IMG/VR virus record: IMGVR_UViG_3300032308_001681
Coordinates: 1-64,000 of that record
Strand: one strand, 5' to 3'
DNA: 64,000 nucleotides
DNA from: a virus
Shown here: positions 7,963 through 17,037 of the stretch, one piece after another
Position numbering within the stretch: position 1 is the stretch's first letter
Layout of the letters: each line of letters opens with the position of its first letter
Made by a program: the position numbers and the translations under genes
The notes under the pieces: generated by a model
Told to the model about the DNA's origin: nothing
The model's database searches: none
The model's input: the letters and a program-made list of their open reading frames with translations, nothing else

Positions 7963-9696
7963 ATGTCATTTGCAGATTTTTCGCCGCCTAGTTATAGGGC
8001 GGCATCTTCTGACCTAACCATCAGCATCTCGCCCCTTGGGCTTGTAGAACTTGCTGATGAAGAGTTTGAGGTTCACGGGCCTCGCCTAAATCGCTACTCG
8101 CTCAACTGGGCAATGTACCTCGGCCACCACTGGGGCTACCGCCGCGAGCAAGGAGAGATGCAGGTATCGTTTAACTACTACCGTGCATTCATTGACTACT
8201 TGACTCGATTTACTTTTGGTAAGGGAATCCACTTCCGCTCTCCCAAGGCAACCGAGGCGATTGTTCCGGACCGTCTCGCGCGCGTGTGGGAAGTAGACAA
8301 TGACAAGCAGCGAATCTTGTTTGAGATGTCTCAGATTGGTTCAATCACTGGTGACTGCTTTGTAAAGATTGCTTACGAAGAGGCGTGGACCGACTCTATT
8401 GGGAGGTTTCACCCCGGGCGTGTCCGTATTCTCCCCTTGAACAGCGCGTTCTGTTTCCCGGAGTTTCACCCCCACGACCGGACTCGTCTGCTACGGTTTA
8501 AGCAGAAGTACCGCTTTTGGGGAACCTCTCTTGAGGGAACCCGTCAAGTTTTTACTTACACGGAGATTTTGACTGATGACATCATTGAAGAGTACATCAA
8601 CGACGAGCTCATTGACTCGCGGCCTAATCCGCTTGGTGAGATTCCCGTTGTACACATCCCGAATATCCCTGTAGCTGGCTCACCGTGGGGACTCGCAGAC
8701 GCCCACGACATCATCACGCTTAATCGGTCGTACAACGAAATAGCTACCGATGTCGCAGACATCATTAACTATCACGCGGCACCCGTTACCGTAATCATTG
8801 GTGCCAAGGCGTCCAATCTTGAAAAGGGTGCCAAAAAGGTTTGGGGAGGTCTGCCCAAAGACTCGAGTGTGTTTAACCTTGAAGGTGGTTCTGCTGGGCT
8901 GTCTGGTGCTATGCAGTACATGGAGACACTCAAGCGCTCAATGCACGAGTTGATGAACATCCCGGAAACCGCTCTGGGTCAAGTTCAGCCCATCTCTAAC
9001 ACCTCGGGTGTTGCTCTGTCTATCCAGTACCAGCCTCTTATGAACCGTTGGTCTCAAAAGACCGCACAGTATGGTGCTGGTCTTGAGAAGATTAACGAGA
9101 TTATCATGCTTAATCTTGCCGTTAAAGAGCCCGAGACATTCCTGTGGAACCCGGACGAGGACGGACCCCTCAAGGAAGGCCAGTTCGACCGGCTAGACCC
9201 AAACGACCCTCTTTCGTATCAAACGTACGCACAATTTCCTCCGCCCCTACCGCTTGACAAGCTGGTTCTACTCAATGAACTTCAGCAGAAGATGGGAATG
9301 GGACTGGAGTCAAAGGAGGGCGCCCTCCGGGCTCTTGGCGAAGAATTCCCCGAAGAGAAGCTGGAAGAGATTCGTCTTGAACTTATTGAGGATGCTGAGG
9401 CCGATGGTGCACTCAACCTCATTAAGCTTCAGGTTCAGAAGCAAATCATGGACATGACAGGAATGATGTCTGGCCCCGATGGCACGGCCATTCCTATGGA
9501 CCCGACCATGCTTGGCGACGGCGACACTATGGGCGATGGTATCCTCGGCCCCTCTACTACGGAATCGCAGCAAGACCCACTTACAAACACTAACGGTGTT
9601 GAGATTCAGGGTGAAGCAGAAATCCGAAACAAGCTTGTTACTGATGCGTACGGAACAAAGCTTCCGTCTCGTCGAGCAGTTGACAGGGACAAGTAA
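7963..9696 (+). CDS. Portal protein
   Basis: 577 residues, the usual size. It forms the dodecameric ring at one capsid vertex through which DNA passes. Evidence: position after terminase and before scaffold and capsid genes; N-terminal region with YYRAFIDYLTRFTFGKGI, typical of portals that begin with a wing domain; central conserved NPLGEIPVVHIPN and the helical stem/clip region (LNRSYNEIATDVADIINY, then SGVALSIQYQPL). The C-terminal 70 residues are acidic and Gly/Met-rich. Start ATG 7963 with GATAAGTA upstream. Confidence 0.85.
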   Translation: MSFADFSPPSYRAASSDLTISISPLGLVELADEEFEVHGPRLNRYSLNWAMYLGHHWGYRREQGEMQVSFNYYRAFIDYLTRFTFGKGIHFRSPKATEAIVPDRLARVWEVDNDKQRILFEMSQIGSITGDCFVKIAYEEAWTDSIGRFHPGRVRILPLNSAFCFPEFHPHDRTRLLRFKQKYRFWGTSLEGTRQVFTYTEILTDDIIEEYINDELIDSRPNPLGEIPVVHIPNIPVAGSPWGLADAHDIITLNRSYNEIATDVADIINYHAAPVTVIIGAKASNLEKGAKKVWGGLPKDSSVFNLEGGSAGLSGAMQYMETLKRSMHELMNIPETALGQVQPISNTSGVALSIQYQPLMNRWSQKTAQYGAGLEKINEIIMLNLAVKEPETFLWNPDEDGPLKEGQFDRLDPNDPLSYQTYAQFPPPLPLDKLVLLNELQQKMGMGLESKEGALRALGEEFPEEKLEEIRLELIEDAEADGALNLIKLQVQKQIMDMTGMMSGPDGTAIPMDPTMLGDGDTMGDGILGPSTTESQQDPLTNTNGVEIQGEAEIRNKLVTDAYGTKLPSRRAVDRDK

Positions 9697-9701
9697 ATAA
9701 T

Positions 9702-9726
9702 TTCCTGAAATCATTGATTTTAGGAA
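9702..9726 (+). promoter_or_regulatory. First of two tandem stem-loops after portal
   Basis: TTCCTGAAATC (9702-9712), three-base loop, GATTTTAGGAA (9716-9726): 11 pairs including one G-U wobble. It begins five bases after the portal stop and is followed one base later by a second stem-loop. No U-tract. Confidence 0.6.
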
Positions 9727-9727
9727 G

Positions 9728-9756
9728 ACAAGTTAATCTTTCGTAGATTGACTTGT
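9728..9756 (+). promoter_or_regulatory. Second tandem stem-loop before scaffold gene
   Basis: ACAAGTTAATCT (9728-9739), loop TTCGT, AGATTGACTTGT (9745-9756): 12 pairs with one wobble. Lies in the 126-base gap between portal and scaffold genes; the scaffold ATG is 66 bases further. May block 3'-exonucleases or tune expression between portal (12 copies) and scaffold/capsid (hundreds of copies). Confidence 0.6.
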
Positions 9757-9822
9757 GTTACATCAGTCAGGTCATGTGTCACTAATTCGGAAAACGACCA
9801 AGAGAATGAAAAGAGAATCATA

Positions 9823-10593
9823 ATGGATGAAAACACAGAGGTTGCGGCCGACCCCGCCACCGATGCACCGCTCATTACCCCGGAATTGACTCCCGAAGAG
9901 AATCCCTTCCCCGCCCAGTTCACAGCAGAAGATATCAAGAAGGCTCGTGAGCAGGAAAAGCAGAAGGTGTACTCCACAATGGAGAAGATGAAGGAAGAAC
10001 TTGCTCAGCTCAAGCAGCAGGAGCAGGAACGCGCGAGCAGGGAAGCTGAGCGTCGTGCACAGCGTACCGCCCGTGAGGCCGAAGCAGCCAAGAAAAAGGC
10101 TGAAGAGGCTGAGCAAGAGATGGGTATGAAGGAACTTCTTAAGAAGAAAGAAGAAGAACTTCAAGCTCAGATTGACGCCGAACGCGCAGCGCGTGAAGCA
10201 GCACTTGCCCTTCTTGAGCGAGAGCGTGAATATCAGGACTTGCAGGCCTACCGCCAGCAGCGTCTTGAGCAGGAGCGCGAAAATATTATTCCTGAGTTGA
10301 TTGACCTCATTCAAGGAAACACCAAGGATGAAATTGAATCCAGCGTTTCTCAGTTGAAAGACAAGTCAACTCGAATTTTCGAATCAGTGGCCTCAGCGTC
10401 ACAGCAGACTCGGAAAGAAATGGTCGGAGCACGCATTACCGTTCCGGCAAACGGACCCCTCGATAATGACTCGGACTCCCAGACGGCTTCTCCGGATGCA
10501 CTTCGGAATATGTCGATGGCAGAGTATGCCAAAAACCGAGACAAGCTTCTCGGCTCTACCGGTACAAATCGCGGTCAGGGATTGTTCGGTTAA
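9823..10593 (+). CDS. Capsid assembly scaffold protein
   Basis: 256 residues from ATG 9823 (AAGAGA upstream); the longer frame from 9748 lies across unpaired leader sequence and is not favoured. Residues about 40-165 form an almost uninterrupted Glu/Lys/Ala/Arg coiled coil, then a polar C-terminal part (MSMAEYAKNRDKLLG) of the kind that binds the capsid protein. Location directly before the major capsid gene and the coiled-coil, acidic/basic composition are those of scaffolding proteins. No protease motif is seen. Confidence 0.75.
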   Translation: MDENTEVAADPATDAPLITPELTPEENPFPAQFTAEDIKKAREQEKQKVYSTMEKMKEELAQLKQQEQERASREAERRAQRTAREAEAAKKKAEEAEQEMGMKELLKKKEEELQAQIDAERAAREAALALLEREREYQDLQAYRQQRLEQERENIIPELIDLIQGNTKDEIESSVSQLKDKSTRIFESVASASQQTRKEMVGARITVPANGPLDNDSDSQTASPDALRNMSMAEYAKNRDKLLGSTGTNRGQGLFG

Positions 10594-10625
10594 TCCACAA
10601 CCTCTAACCTCTTAAGGAGAAAACT

Positions 10626-11759
10626 ATGGCATCCGCCATTACCGGTTCTGGGCAGCTCGCTTCTGCTCCTACCGCTTACTCTGGCTCCAACAGCCAGCTC
10701 TCGCAGGCCATCCAGACCATCTGGTCCAAGGAAATCCTGTTTCAGGCAATGCCCATCCTCCGCTTCGAGCAGTTCGCTGTAAAGAAGACGGAACTTGGTG
10801 TTGCTCCCGGTCTCCGCGTGAACTTCCTGCGTTACAAGAACTTCTCGGTTGACCCGACCCCCCTCACTGAAGGTGTTCGTATGACCACGAACGCACTGAC
10901 GGCTGAGCAGATTGCCATCACCGTTGCTGAGCACGGCTACGCAGTTGCAGTTTCCGAGCTGCTGCTGAACGCCTCGTTCGACGACATCATGGCTTCGGCT
11001 TCGCGTCTTCTCGGTCGCCACATGGCTCAGTACCTCGACGTACAGGCTCGTAACACCCTGTCGGCTGCCACCTCGGCTGTCTTCGGTTACGACCGCTCTG
11101 GCTTCTCGGCATCGACCACCTTCAACACCTACGCTGAAGGTACGGTTGGTACGGGTATCTCGAGCCTCGACGGTAACCACAAGCTGACGACCGGTACCAT
11201 CAAGGACGCTGCTCTTACCCTCGCCGGTAAGAACATCCCCCGCATTGGTGAGACCTACGTCATGTTCATTCACCCCAAGCAGTCGCGTGACCTCCGCTCA
11301 AACCCGGAGTTCATTGAAGTCACGAAGTACGCCGCCCCCGGTAACTTCATGCTTGGTGAGATTGGTCGCCTCTACGACGTTGTGTTCATCGAGACCACTC
11401 AGGTCAAGCTGCTCGCTGCGAACGGCACGTACACCACTTCGACCAACGTTGGCGTTCCTGCTAACGCTGGCGTGGTTCCGGTCAAGGCGAACACCGCCCC
11501 CGGTCAGGGTGGTAACCCTACGTCGGCTGACTTCACGGCTGAGGCTGGTTACCTTACCTCGGCTACCGGTAACACGGCTGACGTGTACGAGTCCATCATG
11601 ATTGGTGACAACGCGTTTGGTCACGCCATCAGCCTTCCGGTTGAGCTCCGTGACGGTGGCGTTCTCGACTTCGGTCGTGAGCACGCTCTCGCATGGTACT
11701 CCATCTGGGGCCTCGGTGTCATCACCGACCAAGCTATCGTTAAGGCTTACACCAACTAA
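10626..11759 (+). CDS. Major capsid protein, N4-gp56-like
   Basis: 377 residues behind TAAGGAGAAA. The N-terminal pattern (short Ala/Ser/Gly-rich leader, then QAIQTIWSKEILFQAMP and RFEQFAVKK), the LTEGV... segment, and the middle YVMFIHPKQSRDLRSNPEF followed by GEIGRLYDVVFIETTQ match the N4-gp56 family of HK97-fold major capsid proteins. The gene shows the most biased codon use in the window, nearly all C- or G-ending or CGT/GGT, as expected for the most expressed protein. A G/C-rich stem-loop with a TTCG loop follows. Confidence 0.9.
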   Translation: MASAITGSGQLASAPTAYSGSNSQLSQAIQTIWSKEILFQAMPILRFEQFAVKKTELGVAPGLRVNFLRYKNFSVDPTPLTEGVRMTTNALTAEQIAITVAEHGYAVAVSELLLNASFDDIMASASRLLGRHMAQYLDVQARNTLSAATSAVFGYDRSGFSASTTFNTYAEGTVGTGISSLDGNHKLTTGTIKDAALTLAGKNIPRIGETYVMFIHPKQSRDLRSNPEFIEVTKYAAPGNFMLGEIGRLYDVVFIETTQVKLLAANGTYTTSTNVGVPANAGVVPVKANTAPGQGGNPTSADFTAEAGYLTSATGNTADVYESIMIGDNAFGHAISLPVELRDGGVLDFGREHALAWYSIWGLGVITDQAIVKAYTN

Positions 11760-11772
11760 CGACTGCTTCATC

Positions 11773-11798
11773 GGGGGGAGGGCTTCGGCTCTCCCCCC
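11773..11798 (+). terminator. Very stable TTCG-capped stem-loop after capsid gene
   Basis: GGGGGGAGGGC (11773-11783), TTCG, GCTCTCCCCCC (11788-11798): 11 pairs with one wobble. No U-tract follows, so it may be a mRNA 3'-end stabiliser or partial terminator that lowers expression after the capsid gene. Confidence 0.7.
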
Positions 11799-11830
11799 AA
11801 CACAAAATTAATACAAGGAGAAATGAAATC

Positions 11831-12205
11831 GTGGCAAACCTTCCCACCAGCCCGTTGGATGCAACGGGCGCAGCTGCCGAGAAGGCAGCTAAACAAAACG
11901 CAAAGGCCATTAAAGAGCGTGCAGACGAGATTTCTATCAGCCGCGCTCAGGAGGCCATTGAGTTGGAGACTCAAGTCTTCGACCCTAAAAGGCCTGACCA
12001 GCCCATCCTTATTGATGAGGTTGTAGAAGTTGGCGTATCGGTCAACAACGATAAGGTCATTATTCGGACCATTACGGATATTGAAGAAATGACCTATGGT
12101 GTAGGAAACCACTACACCTTCAAGGCTGGAGTAAAGTACTCCGTCCCTCGAGATTTGGCAGCATATCTGGAACAGCTCGGATACGTCTGGGCTCCCGGAG
12201 GCTAG
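11831..12205 (+). CDS. Head-tail connector-like small protein
   Basis: 124 residues from GTG 11831 with AAGGAG 10 bases upstream. The alternative ATG at 11823 opens a different, shorter and Arg/Ser-rich frame and is rejected. The C-terminal half contains HYTFKAGVKYSVPRDLAAYL and LGYVW, a pattern seen in small proteins encoded just after the major capsid gene in many actinophages. Probably a capsid or neck accessory. Closed by a strong terminator. Confidence 0.6.
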   Translation: MANLPTSPLDATGAAAEKAAKQNAKAIKERADEISISRAQEAIELETQVFDPKRPDQPILIDEVVEVGVSVNNDKVIIRTITDIEEMTYGVGNHYTFKAGVKYSVPRDLAAYLEQLGYVWAPGG

Positions 12206-12217
12206 TCCTACCAAACG

Positions 12218-12265
12218 GTCCCCCTGCAGGTTCTCGCCCTCCTCCCTGCAGGGGGACTTCTCTTT
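12218..12265 (+). terminator. Strong rho-independent terminator
   Basis: GTCCCCCTGCAGG (12218-12230), 14-base loop, CCTGCAGGGGGAC (12245-12257): a perfect 13-bp stem, followed by TTCTCTTT. It separates the head genes from the connector and fibre genes, and a promoter-like element starts right after it. Confidence 0.85.
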
Positions 12266-12305
12266 GCCCTGTATTTGCGCGCATAATCCGGGAACATAGA
12301 TACAG
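12262..12305 (+). promoter_or_regulatory. Promoter-like element, shared with 34011-34055
   Basis: CTTTGCCCTGTATTTGC at 12262-12278, then ATCCGG and CATAGA. Between TATTTG and CATAGA there are 17 bases, the right spacing for a -35/-10 pair. A close copy with the same spacing lies at 34011, also upstream of a structural gene and behind the end of an earlier transcription unit. Probably a late promoter. Confidence 0.55.
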
Positions 12306-12322
12306 AGGAATACGGAGATTTT

Positions 12323-13663
12323 GTGGCTGACATTAATGGTTTGATTAGCAAGGTCCGCCTAGAACTGGGCGACCTAGGCAAGTCTTTTGCAACCCAGTTT
12401 GTTTCTGATGGAACAACTGGGCGCTTTCAGTTGCACTACGCACCGTGTGACCCGGCAAGCGTCACGGTGATTGCCGACGGGATTGACGTATCTTCAGATT
12501 CGTACGTAGAGGCCTCTACCGGAGCTTTGGTAGTGACACTCACTAACGCAGAGTACCCCGCGCTGGTTAACTCCGGAGAGACTGTGCCGAAGTCGGGTGT
12601 TGAGTTTCTTGTTAGTGGTACGTATTTTAGGTATTTTACAAACGCAGAACTTACAACACTTGTCACGGACGCCGTTGAGCAGCACAGCGCAAAGCACGTT
12701 GATGCTATTGGTCGTAAAATCGTAGTCAGCAACTTGCCCACCATTGAAGAGTACCCAGTGGCTGTGTACGCCACTACCCTAGCGCTGTATACGCTAGCTA
12801 CAGATGCAGCGTTTGACATTGACATTCAAGCTCCCGATGGCGTGACCATTCCTCGAGCCGAGCGTTACCGCCAGCTCATGGAGATGATGCAAACTCGTCA
12901 ACAGCAGTACCGGGACCTGTGTGTGCACCTCGGCGTTGGTCTGTACAAGATTGACGTATTTTCTTTGCGTCGAATCTCCAAAACCACAAACCGGTATGTC
13001 CCCGTGTACAAGCCACAAGAGGTGGACGACCGGTCGTTTGCCCAGCGTGCGAGAATGTCTCTGCCTACGTATGGTGCTCAGCCAATTCCTTTCCCAACAG
13101 AAAACGGAGAGCTCACGGCTTACCAAGGACGCGCTTTCACTACCGACCTTACTCTTACAGCCAAAAACTACGCAGGAAAGACGTTTGTTGCAAACATCGT
13201 TTTGCAACGAGGTTCTTTGCAAATTGTGCAGGGCTTTGAGCTTAACGTTAACTCTAGCCTTCCAAACTTTGCGATTACAAATGCGGCTCGAACAGCAGGC
13301 AGCACAAACATCACGCTAACAACACCATACACGCACAATCTTACGGTTGGCACTTCCGTAGTAATCACTGACGTAGATGGAACCGTAAACGGAACACGGA
13401 CGATTACGGCAGTTACCTCTACAACATTCACGGTAACGGGAACCGCAACTACCGTATTGGCGTTGAGTGCTCTTACCGGAACGGTAGATGTAAACGCCAA
13501 CCAAAACTACATATTTACGATTTCTCTTACTGCGGACCAAACGCGCTACCTTGCAAACCGCACTTGGTGGGAAATCCGTGCCATTGACCCATTCACTGAC
13601 GAGAGTCTCGTTATTTACGAAAGCAACTTCTTTACAGTCAGGGCAAGCGAGGTAATCCTCTAA
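12323..13663 (+). CDS. Connector/neck-like protein with beta module
   Basis: 446 residues from GTG 12323, behind CGGAG. Residues about 1-215 look like a head-completion protein: short helices, RYFTNAELTTLVTDAVEQH, and a helical end (RQLMEMMQTRQQQYRDL). Residues about 320-390 are a Thr-rich beta module shared with 3482, 14768 and 34534. The domain mix suggests a neck protein carrying a surface-exposed decoration. Its TAA stop overlaps the next ATG (TAATG). Confidence 0.55.
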   Translation: MADINGLISKVRLELGDLGKSFATQFVSDGTTGRFQLHYAPCDPASVTVIADGIDVSSDSYVEASTGALVVTLTNAEYPALVNSGETVPKSGVEFLVSGTYFRYFTNAELTTLVTDAVEQHSAKHVDAIGRKIVVSNLPTIEEYPVAVYATTLALYTLATDAAFDIDIQAPDGVTIPRAERYRQLMEMMQTRQQQYRDLCVHLGVGLYKIDVFSLRRISKTTNRYVPVYKPQEVDDRSFAQRARMSLPTYGAQPIPFPTENGELTAYQGRAFTTDLTLTAKNYAGKTFVANIVLQRGSLQIVQGFELNVNSSLPNFAITNAARTAGSTNITLTTPYTHNLTVGTSVVITDVDGTVNGTRTITAVTSTTFTVTGTATTVLALSALTGTVDVNANQNYIFTISLTADQTRYLANRTWWEIRAIDPFTDESLVIYESNFFTVRASEVIL

Positions 13664-13788
13664 TGCCAGAATTGCCAAAAGACATATTTCTATTAAAGTT
13701 TGCCCCGAGTGTCGACTACCCTACCCGTCCTGCGGTGGTGCTTCCTATAAATGGTCCGCGCTATCCTGACAGTGCAGAATACCAGTAA
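13663..13788 (+). CDS. Short protein (41 residues) coupled to neck protein
   Basis: ATG 13663 overlaps the previous stop as TAATG and the frame runs to TAA at 13786-13788. The peptide is Pro-rich (PRYPDSAEYQ end) with an amphipathic start. No SD of its own, so it is probably translated by re-initiation. Function unknown; the tight coupling and a following ribosome site (AAGGATAA) support it as real. Confidence 0.5.
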   Translation: MPELPKDIFLLKFAPSVDYPTRPAVVLPINGPRYPDSAEYQ

Positions 13789-13796
13789 GGATAACT

Positions 13797-14762
13797 ATGC
13801 CTGCTCCTACAAGAACCATTATTCAGCTTCGTCGCGATTTGGCGGCAAACTGGACAACCAATGGCCCAACTTTGGCTGCCGGAGAAGTTGGCTTTGAAAC
13901 CGACACTAACAAGTTCAAGCTTGGTGACGGAACTACGGCATGGGCCTCGCTGCCGTATGCCCCCGCGGGACTGACTTACCTAACTACCTCAGGAACTACG
14001 TCAACAGTAGCTGTGGCCCGTGCCACTAACCTTGCTGGCGGAGGTGCTGGACAGGTGCCGTACAACACAGCTGCAAACACCACAACCTTTTTGGCTGCAG
14101 GAACTTCTGGACAGGTTCTTCTGTCAAACGGAGCTGCTGCCCCTTCGTGGGGGCTTCCTCGACTTGACCAGCTGGCAACCACTACAGCAACTCAACTCCG
14201 CGGGATTATTAACGGTACAACGGGAACCGGTAACGCGGTGTTTGCTTCGGACCCAGCACTCACCTCTCCAGTCATTTCTACAAGCCTTATTGTAAACGGG
14301 GCATCTGCTGGTGTAACCACAATTACAGCAAACGCTAGCGGCACTGTCGCGCTGGCCCTTCCCGCAACTAGCGGAACTGTAGCGCTTGCCGGAGATGTCA
14401 CCACCAACTTTGTTTCTAAGACAAGCGCAACTACACAGACTCTCACTGCAAGTTTGACGGTGCCTTCTGGTAAGGTCCTGACAACCGACGCACTAACAGC
14501 TTCTGGCACAGTTACTCTGTCTGGCTCGAGCGGCGCGTCTACTGGTGTGGCTAAGATTAACGCTTCCGGAGTAGTTACTGGCGGTAACTTGGTTACTCTA
14601 AGCGCTGCTGGACAGGAAGTAACTGGAATTCTTCCGCTTAACCGAGGCGGAACTGGTGCAGACACCGTGGCCGGTGCCCGTGAAGGCCTTCGTATTTTTG
14701 TACAAGCCACTACACCCACACCTGCTGGCGGAGCTGCAGTAGGCGACCTCTGGTTCTGGTGA
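13797..14762 (+). CDS. Fibre/adhesin with Mtd-N-like N-terminus
   Basis: 321 residues. Residues about 8-55 (IQLRRDLAANWT, LAAGEVGFETDTNKFKLGDG) match the N-terminal domain found in the Bordetella phage major tropism determinant and many phage fibres, which attaches the fibre to the virion. The remainder is Gly/Ala/Thr-rich beta repeats with a TTNFVSK and an LNRGGTG motif typical of fibre shafts. The C-terminus GDLWFW is a common last strand of such fibres. It probably forms a tail or head fibre that touches the host. Confidence 0.7.
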   Translation: MPAPTRTIIQLRRDLAANWTTNGPTLAAGEVGFETDTNKFKLGDGTTAWASLPYAPAGLTYLTTSGTTSTVAVARATNLAGGGAGQVPYNTAANTTTFLAAGTSGQVLLSNGAAAPSWGLPRLDQLATTTATQLRGIINGTTGTGNAVFASDPALTSPVISTSLIVNGASAGVTTITANASGTVALALPATSGTVALAGDVTTNFVSKTSATTQTLTASLTVPSGKVLTTDALTASGTVTLSGSSGASTGVAKINASGVVTGGNLVTLSAAGQEVTGILPLNRGGTGADTVAGAREGLRIFVQATTPTPAGGAAVGDLWFW

Positions 14763-14767
14763 TTTAG

Positions 14768-16408
14768 GTGGTTGCATACTCAGGCACTAATTCATCAACA
14801 ATAAACAACTACACCCTTCAAGTAGATGTATCCTCGGACTCTGCTTTTTACAACGCAACAACCAACACGAGTACCGTGTATTACACGGTATACCTTAGCT
14901 CAGGAGCAAACTCTTTCAGCGACTATGCTTCTGCGGCAGTTCGCGGCAGTGGCAACATCACGCAACGTTTTGACGACCAGTTACGCTCATTGGGGCAAAA
15001 CAGCAGCACTGCCATATTTTCTTCGGCGTATACGGTAACTCATAACTCAGACGGTTCGGCAATTGCCACTGTAGACGCATACTATGTTACTGCGGGTCAA
15101 ATTCCATCATACGCAGTTAGGTTTACTTCATACACTGCGGCAGCGACAATAACTCTATTTAATGCGGTCCGACAACCCACCACTCCTACGCTTACGGTAA
15201 CTCGCCCGAAGGCCGGAACCGCCGCTACTGGAACAACAATCAGGCTTGAGTGGACTGCCTCAACGCCGCCATCGGGAACAGCAGCGAATGGAACTGGGAA
15301 TGGGACCTCAGCCATCAGTTGGTACGAGTACCGATACAGTACCGATAACGCAACGTGGACTACCTACAATCTGAATAATGTTAATGGTCTCGGCACGACT
15401 AGAACTGCAGATTTTGGGCCAACAGCCCCTATTACTGTTGTTCCGGGAACCGTGTACTATTTCCAAGTACGCGCCTATGCTAGCAACTCCGAGGGGTACG
15501 GCCCTTGGTCGGCAAGCAGGGTAGCTTACGCGGCCCCAACTATTACTTCGGTTACCTCTGTGGGAACTACAGCCTCCGTAGTAGTGGCTGCACCGTCTTC
15601 AAATGGCGGCTCTGCGATTAGTTCGTACACAGTAGAGTACAGCACTGACTCTGGGTTTGGTGGGACACCCAGCTCAGTAACGATAGCAAGCCCGGGTACA
15701 GCAACCATTACCGGTCTTCTTCCGGGAAGAACCTACTACTTTCGTGCAAGGTACACTAACGCTGCATCGGTGACTTCGCCATATACTGCCACAAGCTCGG
15801 CTTTTATTTCTGCGTATGGACGCCGTTACGCTACTTCTGGCTCAATTACTAATGTCACAACTACTGCACGAACTGCAACAATAACTAGCGTTTTTGGAAC
15901 TGAGTTTGGTACTGATTTTACAACTAGCGCTGCTCACGGTTTTTCTACTGGACAGACCGTAATCGTCTCTGGAATTGCAGCCCCTTATGACTACCTGAAT
16001 CAAACGTACACAAACGTTAGCGTTTTTGGCGTCGATTCGTTTAGCACGGGGGCAAATAATGAAGGACTAGGAACTGTTTCTATTAGTGGCACAGCTGTCA
16101 GTGTTGGGGCTGCCACCTACACTGCTTCAAACGAGTTTTCAGCAGGTAACACAGTGACCATTACGGGCGTAAATCCAAGTGCATACAACTTGACCAACGC
16201 AACAATTACATCAGCAACTGCTAGCCAATTTGTAATTACAAGCTCTGCCCAAGGAACTTACTCCAGCTCTACTGGTACGGCAGTTGGTTGGGTGAGAATG
16301 CTTACGGGGCAGAGATATGTGGCAGACACCGGAAGCGGCAGCCCGGGATGGGTAACGATTGCTACTGCCCAAAAGTTTACCGCAGGTGCATGGACACCGT
16401 TTAGTTAG
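14768..16408 (+). CDS. Fibronectin type III-containing structural protein
   Basis: 546 residues from GTG 14768. Residues about 1-130 are a Ser/Thr/Tyr-rich beta domain; 140-260 and 260-350 look like two fibronectin III domains (second ends with PGRTYYFRARYTNAASVTSP). Residues about 365-500 contain two copies of the Thr/Val/Gly beta module found in 3482, 12323 and 34534. Such domains bind carbohydrate on cell surfaces. Likely a fibre or capsid-surface adhesin co-transcribed with the 13797 fibre. Confidence 0.65.
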   Translation: MVAYSGTNSSTINNYTLQVDVSSDSAFYNATTNTSTVYYTVYLSSGANSFSDYASAAVRGSGNITQRFDDQLRSLGQNSSTAIFSSAYTVTHNSDGSAIATVDAYYVTAGQIPSYAVRFTSYTAAATITLFNAVRQPTTPTLTVTRPKAGTAATGTTIRLEWTASTPPSGTAANGTGNGTSAISWYEYRYSTDNATWTTYNLNNVNGLGTTRTADFGPTAPITVVPGTVYYFQVRAYASNSEGYGPWSASRVAYAAPTITSVTSVGTTASVVVAAPSSNGGSAISSYTVEYSTDSGFGGTPSSVTIASPGTATITGLLPGRTYYFRARYTNAASVTSPYTATSSAFISAYGRRYATSGSITNVTTTARTATITSVFGTEFGTDFTTSAAHGFSTGQTVIVSGIAAPYDYLNQTYTNVSVFGVDSFSTGANNEGLGTVSISGTAVSVGAATYTASNEFSAGNTVTITGVNPSAYNLTNATITSATASQFVITSSAQGTYSSSTGTAVGWVRMLTGQRYVADTGSGSPGWVTIATAQKFTAGAWTPFS

Positions 16409-16416
16409 GATGCAGG

Positions 16417-17034
16417 ATGCGTGGGATTAAGCTTCAAGGCCGATTCAACATGGATTACGAAAGTAAATCCATGTATGAAGGTATTGCTGACGACCTTGGC
16501 GGCACTGTCGGTCAAGAGGTTGACTGGTACGAATGGTCCGAAGAGTACTTTGAGCAGAACTACTCGACTGTTGTAGATGACGTATACGATGTATCCAATG
16601 CGTCTTTTGATACCAATAACCGGGCCAATGGCCGCCGCTGGGCAAAGCCATTCAAGTTGCCCACTGTTATGGCGCAGCTAATCCGTTCAAGCAACGTAAT
16701 GAATGAACGCGGTTTCTATGTCACGGATACTCTTCGGCTGGTGGTTAACGTTGGAGACATTGAGCGCCTGATTCCCGGAATGATGACTGTGCCCAGCACG
16801 CACATTAAAGACCGAGTGATTTACCGCAACCAAGTGTTTGTCCCGACCCGCGTTCTTCCACGCGGCTCTTTTGGTTACCAGTACGCCGTTGTCACCATTG
16901 ACTGCAACCAAGTCAATTCCGAAGAGCTGGTCAACGACCCGCAGTTCCAAGCGTATGCTCTGCCTGCAACTACAGAACCCCGTTTGTCAATTTATGGAGC
17001 CGGAGAATACGGTTCCGGAAAATATGGAGATTAG
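16417..17034 (+). CDS. Structural protein, probable neck/tail or fibre partner
   Basis: 205 residues, acidic and Tyr-rich at the N-terminus (VDWYEWSEEYFEQNY), then a mixed alpha/beta middle and a Gly/Tyr-rich C-terminus (YGAGEYGSGKYGD), a repeat style seen in virion proteins. The start ATG 16417 follows TTAGGATGCAGG. No family recognised. Neighbours are fibre genes. Confidence 0.5.
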   Translation: MRGIKLQGRFNMDYESKSMYEGIADDLGGTVGQEVDWYEWSEEYFEQNYSTVVDDVYDVSNASFDTNNRANGRRWAKPFKLPTVMAQLIRSSNVMNERGFYVTDTLRLVVNVGDIERLIPGMMTVPSTHIKDRVIYRNQVFVPTRVLPRGSFGYQYAVVTIDCNQVNSEELVNDPQFQAYALPATTEPRLSIYGAGEYGSGKYGD

Positions 17035-17037
17035 AAA

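Noticed and set aside
11823-12026. ATG frame overlapping the 11831 gene
   Set aside because: The GTG frame at 11831 is longer, has the conserved C-terminal pattern and good ribosome-site spacing; this one ends early with Arg/Ser-rich sequence.
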